Assembly: GCF_023546765.1 (NCBI RefSeq)
Contig: NZ_CP097484.1
Span: 3,814,001-3,878,000, forward strand
Length of the DNA stretch: 64,000 nucleotides
Direction of reading: 5' to 3'
Source: Methylobacterium tardum
GTDB lineage: Bacteria > Pseudomonadota > Alphaproteobacteria > Rhizobiales > Beijerinckiaceae
In this document: one piece after another, positions 49,602 to 57,589 of the stretch
How the letters are laid out: every line of letters starts with the position of its first letter
Numbering within the stretch: position 1 is the stretch's first letter
Made by a program: the position numbers and the translations under genes
The notes under the pieces: generated by a model
Database searches by the model: none
What the model was told of the DNA's origin: nothing
What the model saw: only the letters and a program-made list of their open reading frames with translations

Positions 49602-50114
49602 GTGGCGTTCAGCCCATTACCTTGTGCATCGGACGGTCGCGATCCCGATCTCGTTGCGGATCCAGGCCATTGCGCCGGTCCTCCCGGCCCAAAGCCACGC
49701 GTTCGGGCACAACGATGGTCGCGGCGAGATCGAGGATCGCCCCTTCGCGAGCCCGCACGATCCGGCCGCGCGGTCGGTGCACACCGTCTCCCGCGCCGCG
49801 AATAAGACCGAAGGCGATCCCTTTGATCGCCCGCGACACCCGCGGATGGCAACGAGGATGGTGGGGCAGGTCGCCGATCGACGGGACTGGTTCGTTTGCA
49901 TGCGATGCCCGCTGGCGGAAGGGGTGGCTGCCCTCATCGATTGTCCAGGGAGATGCGGAAAGCCCCGGCGATATCCGAAAATTGCAGCATTGGCAGTGAT
50001 ATACGGTGCCAGAGCCAGCAGTAAGTTCGTCCAATACGATCCAGCACAATCCGCTTGCACCCCACATTTGTTGTGGGTCAAAATGTGGGGCAAGCGAGTT
50101 AGGCGGACCCGGCA
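49602..50114. other. Junction region before the island integrase
   Basis: 513 bp without a supported gene. Open frames exist on both strands, but none resembles a known protein. No tRNA or tmRNA gene, the usual P4-type target, is visible. The right end carries the inverted repeat at 50054-50094. One attachment site probably lies in this stretch, but it cannot be placed without its partner. Confidence 0.5.
50054..50094. repeat. Inverted repeat upstream of integrase
   Basis: CTTGCACCCCACATTT at 50054-50069 faces AAATGTGGGGCAAG at 50081-50094; the 14-base right arm pairs throughout apart from two extra bases on the left. It ends 20 bp before the integrase ATG. It may be an operator, an arm-type integrase site or a leader hairpin. 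TTGTGGGTCA and ATGTGGGGCA inside also form a loose direct repeat. Confidence 0.55.
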
Positions 50115-51320
50115 ATGGGCGGCAAGGGGCGGCACCCCGAAAAGGCGCTGACGACCGTGCAGATGCGCGCGCTCAAGACCCCTGGGCGCTACGCCGACGG
50201 CCACGGTCTCTACCTCGTCGTTGATCCCTCGGGGTCGAAGCGATGGCTGCTGCGCATCGTCGTGCAGGGGAAGCGCCGCGATATCGGGTTGGGCGGGGCG
50301 AGCCTCGTCACCCTCGCCGAGGCGCGCGAGAAGGCCCTCGCCTACCGCAAGACCGCTCGCGACGGTGGCGACCCGCTGGCCGAGCGACGCCGGGCGCAGT
50401 TGACGGTTCCGACCTTTGCCGAAGCGGCCGAGACGGTGCACTCCGAACATAAGGCGACGTGGCGTAACCCCAAGCATGCGGCGCAGTGGATCAACACTCT
50501 TCGCACCTACGCTATTCCGCATTTCGGCGCGAAGCGAGTCGACCAGATCGAGACTCCTGATGTGCTGCGGGCGCTCGCGCCGATCTGGCTGACGAAGGGT
50601 GAAACAGCCAGCCGCGTGCGCCAGAGGATCGGCACAGTCTTGGATTGGGCGAAAGCAGCCGGCCACCGCAGCGGCGACAACCCGGTCGAGGGAGTCACCC
50701 GAGGCTTGCCAAGGCAGGGTGAGCGCGAGGAGCATCACGCGGCGCTGCCCTACGCCGAGGTGCCCGCGTTCGTCGCGCGTCTGCGGGCGATGTCCGGGCA
50801 GGGTGAGATCGGGCGGCTTGCGTTCGAGTTCCTTATCCTGACCGCCGCGCGCACCAGTGAGGTGCTTGACGCTCGGTGGGGCGAGATCGGCGAAGCGCAG
50901 GCGCTGTGGACAGTGCCGGCGGCTCGGATGAAAGCCGGCCGCGAACATCGGGTACCGCTCAGCGCGCGGGCGGCCGAGGTGCTGGCCCGAGCGAAGGTTT
51001 TAGGGGGCAACAGTGCGCTCGTTTTCCCTGGGCGAAACGGTGCGAGGCCGCTGTCCAACATGGTGTTTCTGATGGCGTTGCGCCGTATGAAGTTGCCGAT
51101 CACGGCCCACGGCTTCCGCTCGTCGTTCCGCGACTGGGCAGCCGAGGCGACGACCTTGCCGCGCGAGGTAGCCGAGATGGCGCTGGCCCATGTTGTCGAG
51201 AACAGGGTCGAGGCGGCTTATCGCCGTGGCGACCTGCTGGCCAAGCGACGCGAGATGATGGAGCAGTGGGCCACGTTCGTCGCCACCAACTCGAAGGGCG
51301 ACAAGCCTGCCAGTGTCTAG
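50115..51320 (+). CDS. int: P4-type tyrosine integrase
   Basis: A 401-residue site-specific recombinase. The N-terminal arm-binding DUF4102 domain (GRYADGHGLYLVVDPSGSKR) and SAM-like core-binding domain precede the catalytic domain. Active residues are visible: R246 in LTAARTSEV, K273, HGFR (H332, R335), H359 in LAHVVENRVEAAY and nucleophile Y369. It inserts the island into the chromosome. The start ATG at 50115 has no clear ribosome site. The gene marks the left end of the accessory region. Confidence 0.95.
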   Translation: MGGKGRHPEKALTTVQMRALKTPGRYADGHGLYLVVDPSGSKRWLLRIVVQGKRRDIGLGGASLVTLAEAREKALAYRKTARDGGDPLAERRRAQLTVPTFAEAAETVHSEHKATWRNPKHAAQWINTLRTYAIPHFGAKRVDQIETPDVLRALAPIWLTKGETASRVRQRIGTVLDWAKAAGHRSGDNPVEGVTRGLPRQGEREEHHAALPYAEVPAFVARLRAMSGQGEIGRLAFEFLILTAARTSEVLDARWGEIGEAQALWTVPAARMKAGREHRVPLSARAAEVLARAKVLGGNSALVFPGRNGARPLSNMVFLMALRRMKLPITAHGFRSSFRDWAAEATTLPREVAEMALAHVVENRVEAAYRRGDLLAKRREMMEQWATFVATNSKGDKPASV

Positions 51321-51334
51321 GGAGAGGAGGTTTT

Positions 51335-52372
51335 GTGCGTGCTCACCGCCGTCGCTCATCACGCATTCGCTCGGTCCGGCATTCTTCTACCGAGCAGGTT
51401 GCGCTCCTCGCCCAGTTTGAGGAGGAGAGGGGCAAAGGCCGCTCAGCGGCCGAAGCTGCCAAAACTGTCGGCGCATCGCTTCCTTCGATTTACCGATGGC
51501 GGCGTTCTCATCACCCGTATGAGGGGCTACCAGCAGCAACTCCCGCTCAGAAGCTCAACATCGACGCTGCAATTGCTCGGCTTGCGGACGACGGCAATCA
51601 CGACCGCCTTTCCTTTCTAGAAGCTTTGTTCAAATTTGCCGCTTGGCTGCGCTGGCCAACTAGGCCCGGAGATCATCCCGCTGCGACTACCGCATACGTG
51701 GTTTCTTACTTAGCGAAGGGCCATTCGACCGAAACTCTTGATCAATTGAGCGATGCCAACCGAGACTTGATTTTGCGCAATGTGCAGGTTGATACTCTCA
51801 AACGCATGTTTTCGAGTGAAGCTCTCGTTGGTCCAAGCTTCGATCTTTGGCCGATACGCGGTCAGAAATACAACGAACTGGATTTTCTTGCTCAGGTAGC
51901 GTGGTTTATGATTGCATATGAACCTCTATCTAATCACCCGCGAGATATTGCGAGCCTGAACAAAGCTTACCTCGCAACGCAAGAGGGCATCTTCGGCTTC
52001 CGGTGGCCTATGGTGCGAAGCACCTTCAGGAACTTTTGGCTATCGTACGGCCCGGCGGCACCCTTCCATTATGTCGAGCGGTACCATCCATCCTTCGATT
52101 TTACCTTAAGTCCTCTGGACGCGACCTTTGCGGATAGCGTTGACGAGATCATTGAGCGGCCAGATGTACTGCGCCGTCATCTCGGTAGATGCCGTTCAGC
52201 TGTCGAGTTGATCCGTACGAAGCTTGACCAACGCGCGTTGCAGCGGCTCAATTTTCCCAATTTCCCTCCCTTCTTGCCAGTCGAACCTATTCTGCCACCC
52301 CCACTACCAGATGCGATAAAACCAGTGATGCAAATGGCGGTAAGGGGCGATAAACGCAAGCGTCACAGGTAG
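51335..52372 (+). CDS. HTH-containing protein of unknown family
   Basis: A 345-residue protein starting at GTG 51335, four bases after a near-perfect GGAGAGGAGG. The N-terminus is very basic, followed by a helix-turn-helix-like segment SAAEAAKTVGASLPSIYRWR (about residues 38-57). The remaining 270 residues are helical and aromatic-rich (FKFAAWLRWPTRPGDHPAAT; FLAQVAWFMIAYEPLSN) and match no family I recognise. It follows the integrase by 14 bp and is likely co-transcribed. A link to recombination or regulation is inference. GC is lower than in the core. Confidence 0.8.
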   Translation: MRAHRRRSSRIRSVRHSSTEQVALLAQFEEERGKGRSAAEAAKTVGASLPSIYRWRRSHHPYEGLPAATPAQKLNIDAAIARLADDGNHDRLSFLEALFKFAAWLRWPTRPGDHPAATTAYVVSYLAKGHSTETLDQLSDANRDLILRNVQVDTLKRMFSSEALVGPSFDLWPIRGQKYNELDFLAQVAWFMIAYEPLSNHPRDIASLNKAYLATQEGIFGFRWPMVRSTFRNFWLSYGPAAPFHYVERYHPSFDFTLSPLDATFADSVDEIIERPDVLRRHLGRCRSAVELIRTKLDQRALQRLNFPNFPPFLPVEPILPPPLPDAIKPVMQMAVRGDKRKRHR

Positions 52373-52478
52373 TTACGGTCGTCTGACACTTCGGGCGCTC
52401 ACAATGCGGGCGGTCATCCAGCAAAGTCTTCCTCGTTCCGACCGCGTGATGTGCGCTCGGAAGTGAGGAGCACAAACA

Positions 52479-52718
52479 ATGACATCTTCGACATCAACTG
52501 CGCGGATTGAGAGGGCCCCTGATGGCCTACCTCTCAGTGGATTTGTACGATTATCTCGGCTTCTCGCACCCAATGGACCGCTACCGATAAGCAAAAGTAG
52601 CTGGTGGGAGGGGGTGCGGAAGGGCGTGTATCCGCAACCGATCCGGCTCGGAAAGCGCATCACTGCGTGGCGCGCGAGCGATATTCGCGCCCTTATCGAG
52701 CGGGGGGTGCAGCCGTGA
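52479..52718 (+). CDS. AlpA-family regulator/excisionase
   Basis: A 79-residue MerR-like winged-helix protein. The core SGFVRLSRLLAPNGPLPISK, SSWWEGVRKGVYPQPIRL and GKRITAWRASDIRALIERG is the AlpA pattern, common next to island integrases where it controls integrase expression or excision. The GTGA overlap with the next frame suggests coupling. Confidence 0.9.
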   Translation: MTSSTSTARIERAPDGLPLSGFVRLSRLLAPNGPLPISKSSWWEGVRKGVYPQPIRLGKRITAWRASDIRALIERGVQP

Positions 52719-52924
52719 AGCTCCCCGCCCAAACGGCAGCCGAGGAAGTCCCAGAACGCCGACGGCTGGTGAAGCGGTCGCGGCGGCTCGACAGGTCGGG
52801 CGTTCGGGCTCGGTTTGTGAGTAGGCGGACGCCCAGCTCCGGATGCGCCACACGGCACGCGATCCCCCCAGAGCCGCCACGGCTATCGCTGCGTGCGATG
52901 CTAGCCGTAACTGATCGCCTTTAG
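52715..52924 (+). CDS. Short basic protein overlapping the AlpA gene
   Basis: A 69-residue frame from GTG 52715, overlapping the AlpA stop by 4 bp. The sequence is Arg-rich (ERRRLVKRSRRLDRSGVRAR) without a known motif. The overlap is the main support; the composition could also come from GC bias. Confidence 0.4.
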   Translation: MKLPAQTAAEEVPERRRLVKRSRRLDRSGVRARFVSRRTPSSGCATRHAIPPEPPRLSLRAMLAVTDRL

Positions 52925-53004
52925 GTCACCTGCGAATCCCGAAACGGTCGTTATCCACGCGGCCAGTATTCTATCCAGCGGACACTACATAAAAGGAGAA
53001 GGAA

Positions 53005-53328
53005 ATGCGCATCGAAATGCAATTCAAGGGTGGCGCGTTCAAGATGGAGCGCTCGGGAGACATCAAGGATCTCTCGATCCTTGCTAGTCTCGGCTATCGT
53101 GAAGCCCTCAGCTGGGCAATTTCTCACGAAAATACTGAAATCGTGCTCGGCGGCTTGACCGTTCAGGGCAACCCGCACGAGAATGAATATATCGAGATCG
53201 CCTTGCTCGGCCGATATTGCACGGAGGTCTGGGGTCAGGGACTTCCCAACGACCCCGAGTTCTGCCTGGGCTTCTATGTGGGTCTCGGCGAGGCGGTGAA
53301 GCGGCTAAGCATCCAGAGCGGCACCTAG
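53005..53328 (+). CDS. Small island protein of unknown function
   Basis: A 107-residue acidic protein with an AAAAGGAGAAGGAA ribosome site just upstream, among the best in the island. The sequence has beta-rich ends and a helix (SILASLGYREALSWAISHEN). No family is recognised. It is flanked by about 80 and 135 bp of non-coding DNA. Confidence 0.75.
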   Translation: MRIEMQFKGGAFKMERSGDIKDLSILASLGYREALSWAISHENTEIVLGGLTVQGNPHENEYIEIALLGRYCTEVWGQGLPNDPEFCLGFYVGLGEAVKRLSIQSGT

Positions 53329-53464
53329 CAATGTCCTTGGCGGGCGGCTCTACCCAGTCGCCCGCCTACCGCCGTTGAACCACACCGGCACTTACGGCCC
53401 TCCCAGTCCAAAGAGCTAGCGAACTGGCACTCGCTAGTACACGCCCGAACGGCCAAGGCAGACC

Positions 53465-54292
53465 ATGACCGACCACCGGATTGAAGCGCTTGACCGCCGC
53501 AGCCAGCGCAGCTCGAAAATGTGCGAAACGCACCTTTCAGACCGACTCAATGACCATTCGGCCACGATTAGCATCACCGATCCGGCCGCTCTTTTAGTCT
53601 TGGCGCGCGAAGCTCCGGTCTCGGCCGCACGCGAGGCGCAGATCGCGATGAGGACGCTACGAACCGGCTTCAAGGAGCATCGAGTCGGTATCATCGGAGC
53701 GGCTTATGCTTCGGCCTACCACATGATGCGCACAGACAGAGCATGGGAGCTATTCATCAAAGATCCGGGGTGGGACGACCTATCGAACCGACCCAAGAAC
53801 ACGAAGCGGGCGCGCCATCACATGCTCCTGCATGTCTTGCGCTATGTTTTTCGAGCGGAGGGAGGGAACGCCCGTCGGCGGGTGCGCGTGTATGCGGGGA
53901 TGCTCCAGGATCGCTTCCACAAGGGGTTCAAGCCCGAGGGCGTGATCCCGCTGATCAAAAGCCGGGGCATTGAGGCGCTGCGGGACGAAGGAGTTGCCCT
54001 GCGCAAAGGGATCCAGAAAGGATCGAAGGACAAATACTTCGCCGACCTCAACAGCGTCGGCGACGAGGACCGCACCCCGACTGCACCCTTGCCGAAGCCG
54101 CGATGGAGGAAGCTGAAGCCGGCGCAGATCGGCGAGGCAATCGCCCTTATGAATACCTTCAACGGTGCGATGCTGCGCTATCTCTCAGAGCAGACTGAAC
54201 AGGTTAAGGCGGTGCGCTCGCCCGATCCGACAGGGACGTCGCGCGAGCAGTCCTGCGGTCAACCGGCAGCACCCGCGTGGCGTCGGCGCTGA
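53465..54292 (+). CDS. Island protein of unknown function
   Basis: A 275-residue basic protein, helical, with a central Lys/Arg-rich region (NRPKNTKRARHHMLLHVLRY) and a tail rich in Ser, Pro and Arg. No motif is recognised. Its last 89 bp overlap the convergent HUH-like gene; the true protein may be functional without its tail. An upstream 137-bp gap contains no clear promoter. Confidence 0.6.
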   Translation: MTDHRIEALDRRSQRSSKMCETHLSDRLNDHSATISITDPAALLVLAREAPVSAAREAQIAMRTLRTGFKEHRVGIIGAAYASAYHMMRTDRAWELFIKDPGWDDLSNRPKNTKRARHHMLLHVLRYVFRAEGGNARRRVRVYAGMLQDRFHKGFKPEGVIPLIKSRGIEALRDEGVALRKGIQKGSKDKYFADLNSVGDEDRTPTAPLPKPRWRKLKPAQIGEAIALMNTFNGAMLRYLSEQTEQVKAVRSPDPTGTSREQSCGQPAAPAWRRR

Positions 54293-54791
54293 TGAGCCCG
54301 CGACCGATGTTCTTGCGTACGTAACCGACGACATAGCCGGTGCGATGAGTGATCGGTTCGACGTCAATCCGCATGAGCGGGTGCTCGCGCCGCACGTAGA
54401 GGTCGTCGTGGTGGTGTTCAAAGTGCTCGACAACGCCCTCGCGCAGGCGCGACCGCGGCGCGTAGAAGCCGACGGCGTGTGCATGCAGGCCGTCGTTGAT
54501 CAGCACGTCGAGCCGGCTCTGCTTCGCGTGCTTGAACACGGGTAGGTCGAGGCTGCAGAGCCAAATCGGCCGCTCATCCAGGTGTGCGGGTGCGTTCGGC
54601 TTGCGAACGACGCGGGTGACATGGATGCGATAAACCCGCTCAATGTCGCCGAGCATCCGCTCGCCCATGCTTGAGAGCGAACCGCCGAGCGGTTGGAACA
54701 TGAAGGTAAGAAGGTAGGGGACGTAGCTCTCCGCTAGGAGCCGTTCGGCCCAATCCTCATAGGCGGCTTCGATCTCGGGCTGACGGGGCAT
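54204..54791 (-). CDS. HUH-endonuclease-like replication protein
   Basis: A 195-residue protein. The segment DGLHAHAVGFY gives the His-hydrophobic-His metal site of HUH nucleases, and TGYVVGYVRKNIGRG downstream carries a Tyr and Lys in the spacing of the catalytic motif of rolling-circle Rep proteins. This supports a nicking or replication role for the island; it is a motif match by eye. It runs convergent to, and overlaps, the gene ending at 54292. Confidence 0.55.
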   Translation of the reverse strand: MPRQPEIEAAYEDWAERLLAESYVPYLLTFMFQPLGGSLSSMGERMLGDIERVYRIHVTRVVRKPNAPAHLDERPIWLCSLDLPVFKHAKQSRLDVLINDGLHAHAVGFYAPRSRLREGVVEHFEHHHDDLYVRREHPLMRIDVEPITHRTGYVVGYVRKNIGRGLISADATRVLPVDRRTARATSLSDRASAPP

Positions 54792-55072
54792 CGGGCCTTC
54801 TCCATGGTCGCTGGGGTTGGCGTCTGCATCAGGGCGAGCGGTTCAGGCTCAGGGGTGATCTCAGCCTTCGCTGAGCGGGTTGTCGATGGTCTCCCTTGTG
54901 TGTGCTCCTCAGGGGTTGGTTGGGGTAGGGTCTGGGTTGGGGGCGGTTTCGTACTTATCGGCCTATGCCCAAGTAGGCGTCTCTGCGGTGGGCCGTTCAA
55001 CGTTGTCAGCACGTCCACACGACCGAGCAGGCAAGGTTCTTCATGTACGAGCGCCAGATCCGGCATTCGCAT
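54734..55072 (-). CDS. Possible small gene upstream of the HUH-like gene
   Basis: A 112-residue frame overlapping the HUH-like gene start by 58 bp. The N-terminal 40 residues (MRMPDLALVHEEPCLLGRVD) look protein-like; the rest is a Pro/Thr-rich tail (KPPPTQTLPQPTPEEHTQG) that may be disordered. Unknown function; weak support. Confidence 0.3.
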   Translation of the reverse strand: MRMPDLALVHEEPCLLGRVDVLTTLNGPPQRRLLGHRPISTKPPPTQTLPQPTPEEHTQGRPSTTRSAKAEITPEPEPLALMQTPTPATMEKARCPVSPRSKPPMRIGPNGS

Positions 55073-55440
55073 CCAAGTTCGATTGAGTAGGTTTGGTGAT
55101 CGGTGGCTATCCAGCCGAAAGCCATTGCCTACATTTGCAATTGGCTTTTACGAGGCTGAAGCGGCGATTCTGGATGTCTTTGCTGATCGGCTTGACGAAG
55201 CGAATCGTAGCAGTCCCGCCAATCCGATGATAGCCGTTACTGCTGTAATCTCGGCCGCAATCTTGTTCTTCATAGGCGTCTGGGAGCCATAACCTCTTCC
55301 GCGCCGCGTTTTAGAAAACCCGAGTCACAGCTCAAGCTACAGATTGATGCGCAAAAGTTCTGGATACGCCGCGGGACACACCCACCAAGCCCGAGCTCGT
55401 CAAGCTCGGCGCCGAAAGGCTGATGCGGCCTCCACCGCGC
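55073..55440. other. Intergenic stretch with a short hydrophobic reading frame
   Basis: A plus-strand frame crosses 55,120-55,292 and ends in a hydrophobic segment (MIAVTAVISAAILFFIGVWE), which may be a small membrane peptide or a remnant. It has no ATG near the conserved-looking part and no ribosome site. The rest, to 55,440, holds nothing recognisable. Confidence 0.3.
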
Positions 55441-55884
55441 TTATAGCTGGCTGATAAGGCGGTCCCATTGGTCCCGGTGCGCGGCCATGCGCTCTAGCAC
55501 GGCCGACCCAGGATTGGTCACAGCATACAGCCCGTTTTCTGTCCAGGATTTCGATGCGCTAAAAGTAGCTCCAAGGGCTTCGTCAATCCTTGATAACGAA
55601 TCGAACACGTAAAACTCTGGCACCGTTTCCAGGCGCCAAGCCAGCACAAGATTAGCCGATTTTTCCAGCCACCGCTTATCAAAAGAGAACCTAACGCCAG
55701 ATGCGGCTTTAACTTGGATCGGCACAATGCGAACCGGCACCGTCGAGCCGGGCTCAAGCCTGTAGGCAAGCAGGTCCACGCCTACGTCGGAATGGGGTTG
55801 GGCAACCTCGACGCCGCGGCGCATCAGTTCGGCCGCTACCATCATCTCGCCGGCCTTGCCAATCAGCGCTGGGTGGATCGCCAT
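55441..55884 (-). CDS. PD-(D/E)XK nuclease-like protein
   Basis: A 147-residue protein whose first half has the restriction-endonuclease-like pattern: GKAGEMMVAAELMRRGV (Glu), SDVGVDLLAYRL (Asp) and VPIQVKAASG (Gln-x-Lys). This order matches PD-(D/E)XK folds of the resolvase or island nuclease type. The second half is unassigned. It is divergent to the 83-aa gene, 60 bp away. Biological role unknown. Confidence 0.7.
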   Translation of the reverse strand: MAIHPALIGKAGEMMVAAELMRRGVEVAQPHSDVGVDLLAYRLEPGSTVPVRIVPIQVKAASGVRFSFDKRWLEKSANLVLAWRLETVPEFYVFDSLSRIDEALGATFSASKSWTENGLYAVTNPGSAVLERMAAHRDQWDRLISQL

Positions 55885-55944
55885 CTTGAAGCTCCTTGCC
55901 AGCCTCTATGCTACGATGCCGACGTGAGCGCCACGAGGTTCGAT

Positions 55945-56196
55945 ATGTTGGCTGGGACGGCGTTGAAACCCGCGCCAAAGGCAACCACCGAGCGCGGCGC
56001 CGAGCAGCTGAGGCCCGAGAAACAATGCCCCAAGCCCCTGGGCAATATGGGCGAGCCATTGTCTCCGGCCGAGCAGCGTCGTCGCTTCGGGGAACTATCC
56101 CGCGAGCTTGGTACGGAGAACGACGAGACGCTTGACTGGGTGTTCGGAAAGATCGTGCCGGCAGAAGCACCCACTGAGGAGGCACAGGATGACTAA
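55945..56196 (+). CDS. Small protein paired with the 208-aa gene
   Basis: An 83-residue protein from ATG 55945 with GAGG six bases upstream. It is acidic at the end (AEAPTEEAQDD), and SPAEQRRRFGELSRELGTEN is a predicted helix. Its stop overlaps the next gene by 8 bp, indicating translational coupling. No family is recognised. An antitoxin-like or adaptor role would be speculation. Confidence 0.65.
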   Translation: MLAGTALKPAPKATTERGAEQLRPEKQCPKPLGNMGEPLSPAEQRRRFGELSRELGTENDETLDWVFGKIVPAEAPTEEAQDD

Positions 56197-56815
56197 GCCC
56201 TTCAAGGCTCCGGAGCCGGATTTTGATCGGCTGGCGCAACAAACCCACACGGCGTTTGCCGCTGGGGAGCGCAGGGTCGATGCATTCTACAAACACACCT
56301 ATCCCGTCATTTTGCGCGAATGCTCTAAGTTGGCGTTTGATGGAATGGAGCTGGACTATCAGCAGACGCAGGTTTGCCTTTTGCTTGTTTACAGCTGGAT
56401 GAGTCCATCTCGTTTAGACAAGAAAGTAACATGGGCTCAGTACCGATCTGCCTGTGCCCCACTTGATCGCATGAAACATCACGGCTCATGTACGTTGGCT
56501 GACGTCAACAGCGCGGTGGAGCTAGTCAATGACTCGGTCGTCGGCGCATCTAAGTTCTTACACTTCGTCGCACCCCAACAATTCTCGATTTGGGATCAGC
56601 ATGTGGCCCGGTATTGCGGCTTCGACCATCGCTATCAGTACGACAGCCCCGACTTGTACGCGGCCTACGTCGATTGGTTGCGCAGTCGGCCAATCTCGGA
56701 ACAGGCAGTGACACTGACCGCCGGTCTGCTCGGTGTAACCCCGGAAGGACAGCAGCTACGGTGCAAGGAGTTTTTGCTGTTCCAAGCCGGACTCAAACTG
56801 AAGACGGCTCGCTAG
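56189..56815 (+). CDS. Possible helix-hairpin-helix DNA-glycosylase-like protein
   Basis: A 208-residue protein from ATG 56189 with a GAGGAGG site. The central SKFLHFVAPQQFSIWDQHVA resembles the Pro-rich Asp-containing segment of small HhH/8-oxoguanine-glycosylase-like or DUF6308-type proteins. The match is by eye and the function is not proven. It overlaps the 83-aa gene by 8 bp. Confidence 0.6.
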   Translation: MTKPFKAPEPDFDRLAQQTHTAFAAGERRVDAFYKHTYPVILRECSKLAFDGMELDYQQTQVCLLLVYSWMSPSRLDKKVTWAQYRSACAPLDRMKHHGSCTLADVNSAVELVNDSVVGASKFLHFVAPQQFSIWDQHVARYCGFDHRYQYDSPDLYAAYVDWLRSRPISEQAVTLTAGLLGVTPEGQQLRCKEFLLFQAGLKLKTAR

Positions 56816-56878
56816 TCGCCCTAAAGCTGTGTACGTGATGTGCAATATCGCCTTAGCTTTAGCCCGATGAATTTTTCG

Positions 56879-57163
56879 CTATTCGCCGTGATCGCGCTTG
56901 CAATCTGGACATTCGATGTTGACGTTTGCCATTGCATTTCTAACTGCATGCAATATTTCTTCTAGCGACCCATCGATCTCGCCGCGTTTAAATTCTCTTG
57001 TCACTTGCGCATATGTTGCCTTTACACCTTCGTTGTATAAGCCGTTGACTTCGTGTTCTCCGCAATCGGTGCACTTGGCGATTGCCCCATGCGTCTTGAG
57101 AACTTCAATCGCGTGTTCGTCCAAACCTTCCAGACGTCCAATCTCATGATCTATGCTCGGCAT
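56879..57163 (-). CDS. Small zinc-ribbon-like protein
   Basis: A 94-residue protein with two CxxC pairs: CTDCGEHE near residue 31 and CPDCKRDHG near 85, likely binding one zinc. An AGGAG site precedes ATG 57163. It lies convergent to the 208-aa gene. Function unknown. Confidence 0.7.
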   Translation of the reverse strand: MPSIDHEIGRLEGLDEHAIEVLKTHGAIAKCTDCGEHEVNGLYNEGVKATYAQVTREFKRGEIDGSLEEILHAVRNAMANVNIECPDCKRDHGE

Positions 57164-57382
57164 GGCTGGCTCCTACTCGACGCCAACCATACGCCATCAA
57201 GAAGGTTCGCGCGAGGGTACGCGACTTGACGTCAAAGGGCTCCGACAAGTCTCACATTACAAGCCGCCATACTATCGGCAGGGATAGCTTGAGCATTCCT
57301 TCAGCGGGCCTCAAAAGCACGACACTTACTGCGGATTTGTGCCATCGGCCGGCGCGACGGTCGGAATCTCCATAGCCCAAAC

Positions 57383-57410
57383 TTGACATTAGGAATAAAA
57401 TCTGTATTAT
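57383..57410 (+). promoter_or_regulatory. Near-consensus sigma-70 promoter
   Basis: TTGACA at 57383-57388, a 16-bp AT-rich spacer and TATTAT at 57405-57410. This is the best housekeeping-type promoter seen in the window. It would give a leader of about 170 nt before the gene at 57590. Confidence 0.65.
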
Positions 57411-57546
57411 GGGCACGGTTAAACATCATTCGCGATTTCCCCGGGTCCTGCAATGATACGGCCTGAACCGAGGCTAGCCCCGCCCATCAACCGAGCACTG
57501 CGAAAGCGGCCAATGCCACTTCGGCACCCAGCATCCACCCTCACGC

Positions 57547-57568
57547 AAGGCGGCCTCCGGGCCGCCTT
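57547..57568 (+). terminator. Leader hairpin, possible attenuator
   Basis: AAGGCGGCC, loop TCCG, GGCCGCCTT: a perfect 9-bp stem ending 21 bp before ATG 57590. Only a weak T-run (CGCCGTTTC) follows. It lies between the promoter at 57383 and the gene, so it could attenuate transcription or hide the ribosome site. Confidence 0.45.
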
Positions 57569-57589
57569 CGCCGTTTCTGGAGCCCTCTC

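Larger units (their letters stand above)
57164..57589. other. 426-bp gap with promoter and leader hairpin
   Basis: No gene is supported. It contains a near-consensus promoter (57383-57410) and a hairpin (57547-57568) upstream of the gene at 57590; the rest shows nothing recognisable. Confidence 0.5.

Noticed and set aside
50054..50094. Inverted repeat as the terminal repeat of a transposon
   Set aside because: No matching copy at another end and the neighbour is a tyrosine integrase, which does not use terminal inverted repeats.
49617..50948. 443-codon minus-strand frame spanning the island junction
   Set aside because: It runs antisense through the integrase core-binding region; no similarity.
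54804..55292. 162-codon plus-strand frame
   Set aside because: First two thirds are low-complexity Gly/Val/Ser antisense to the minus-strand frame; only the hydrophobic end looks protein-like.
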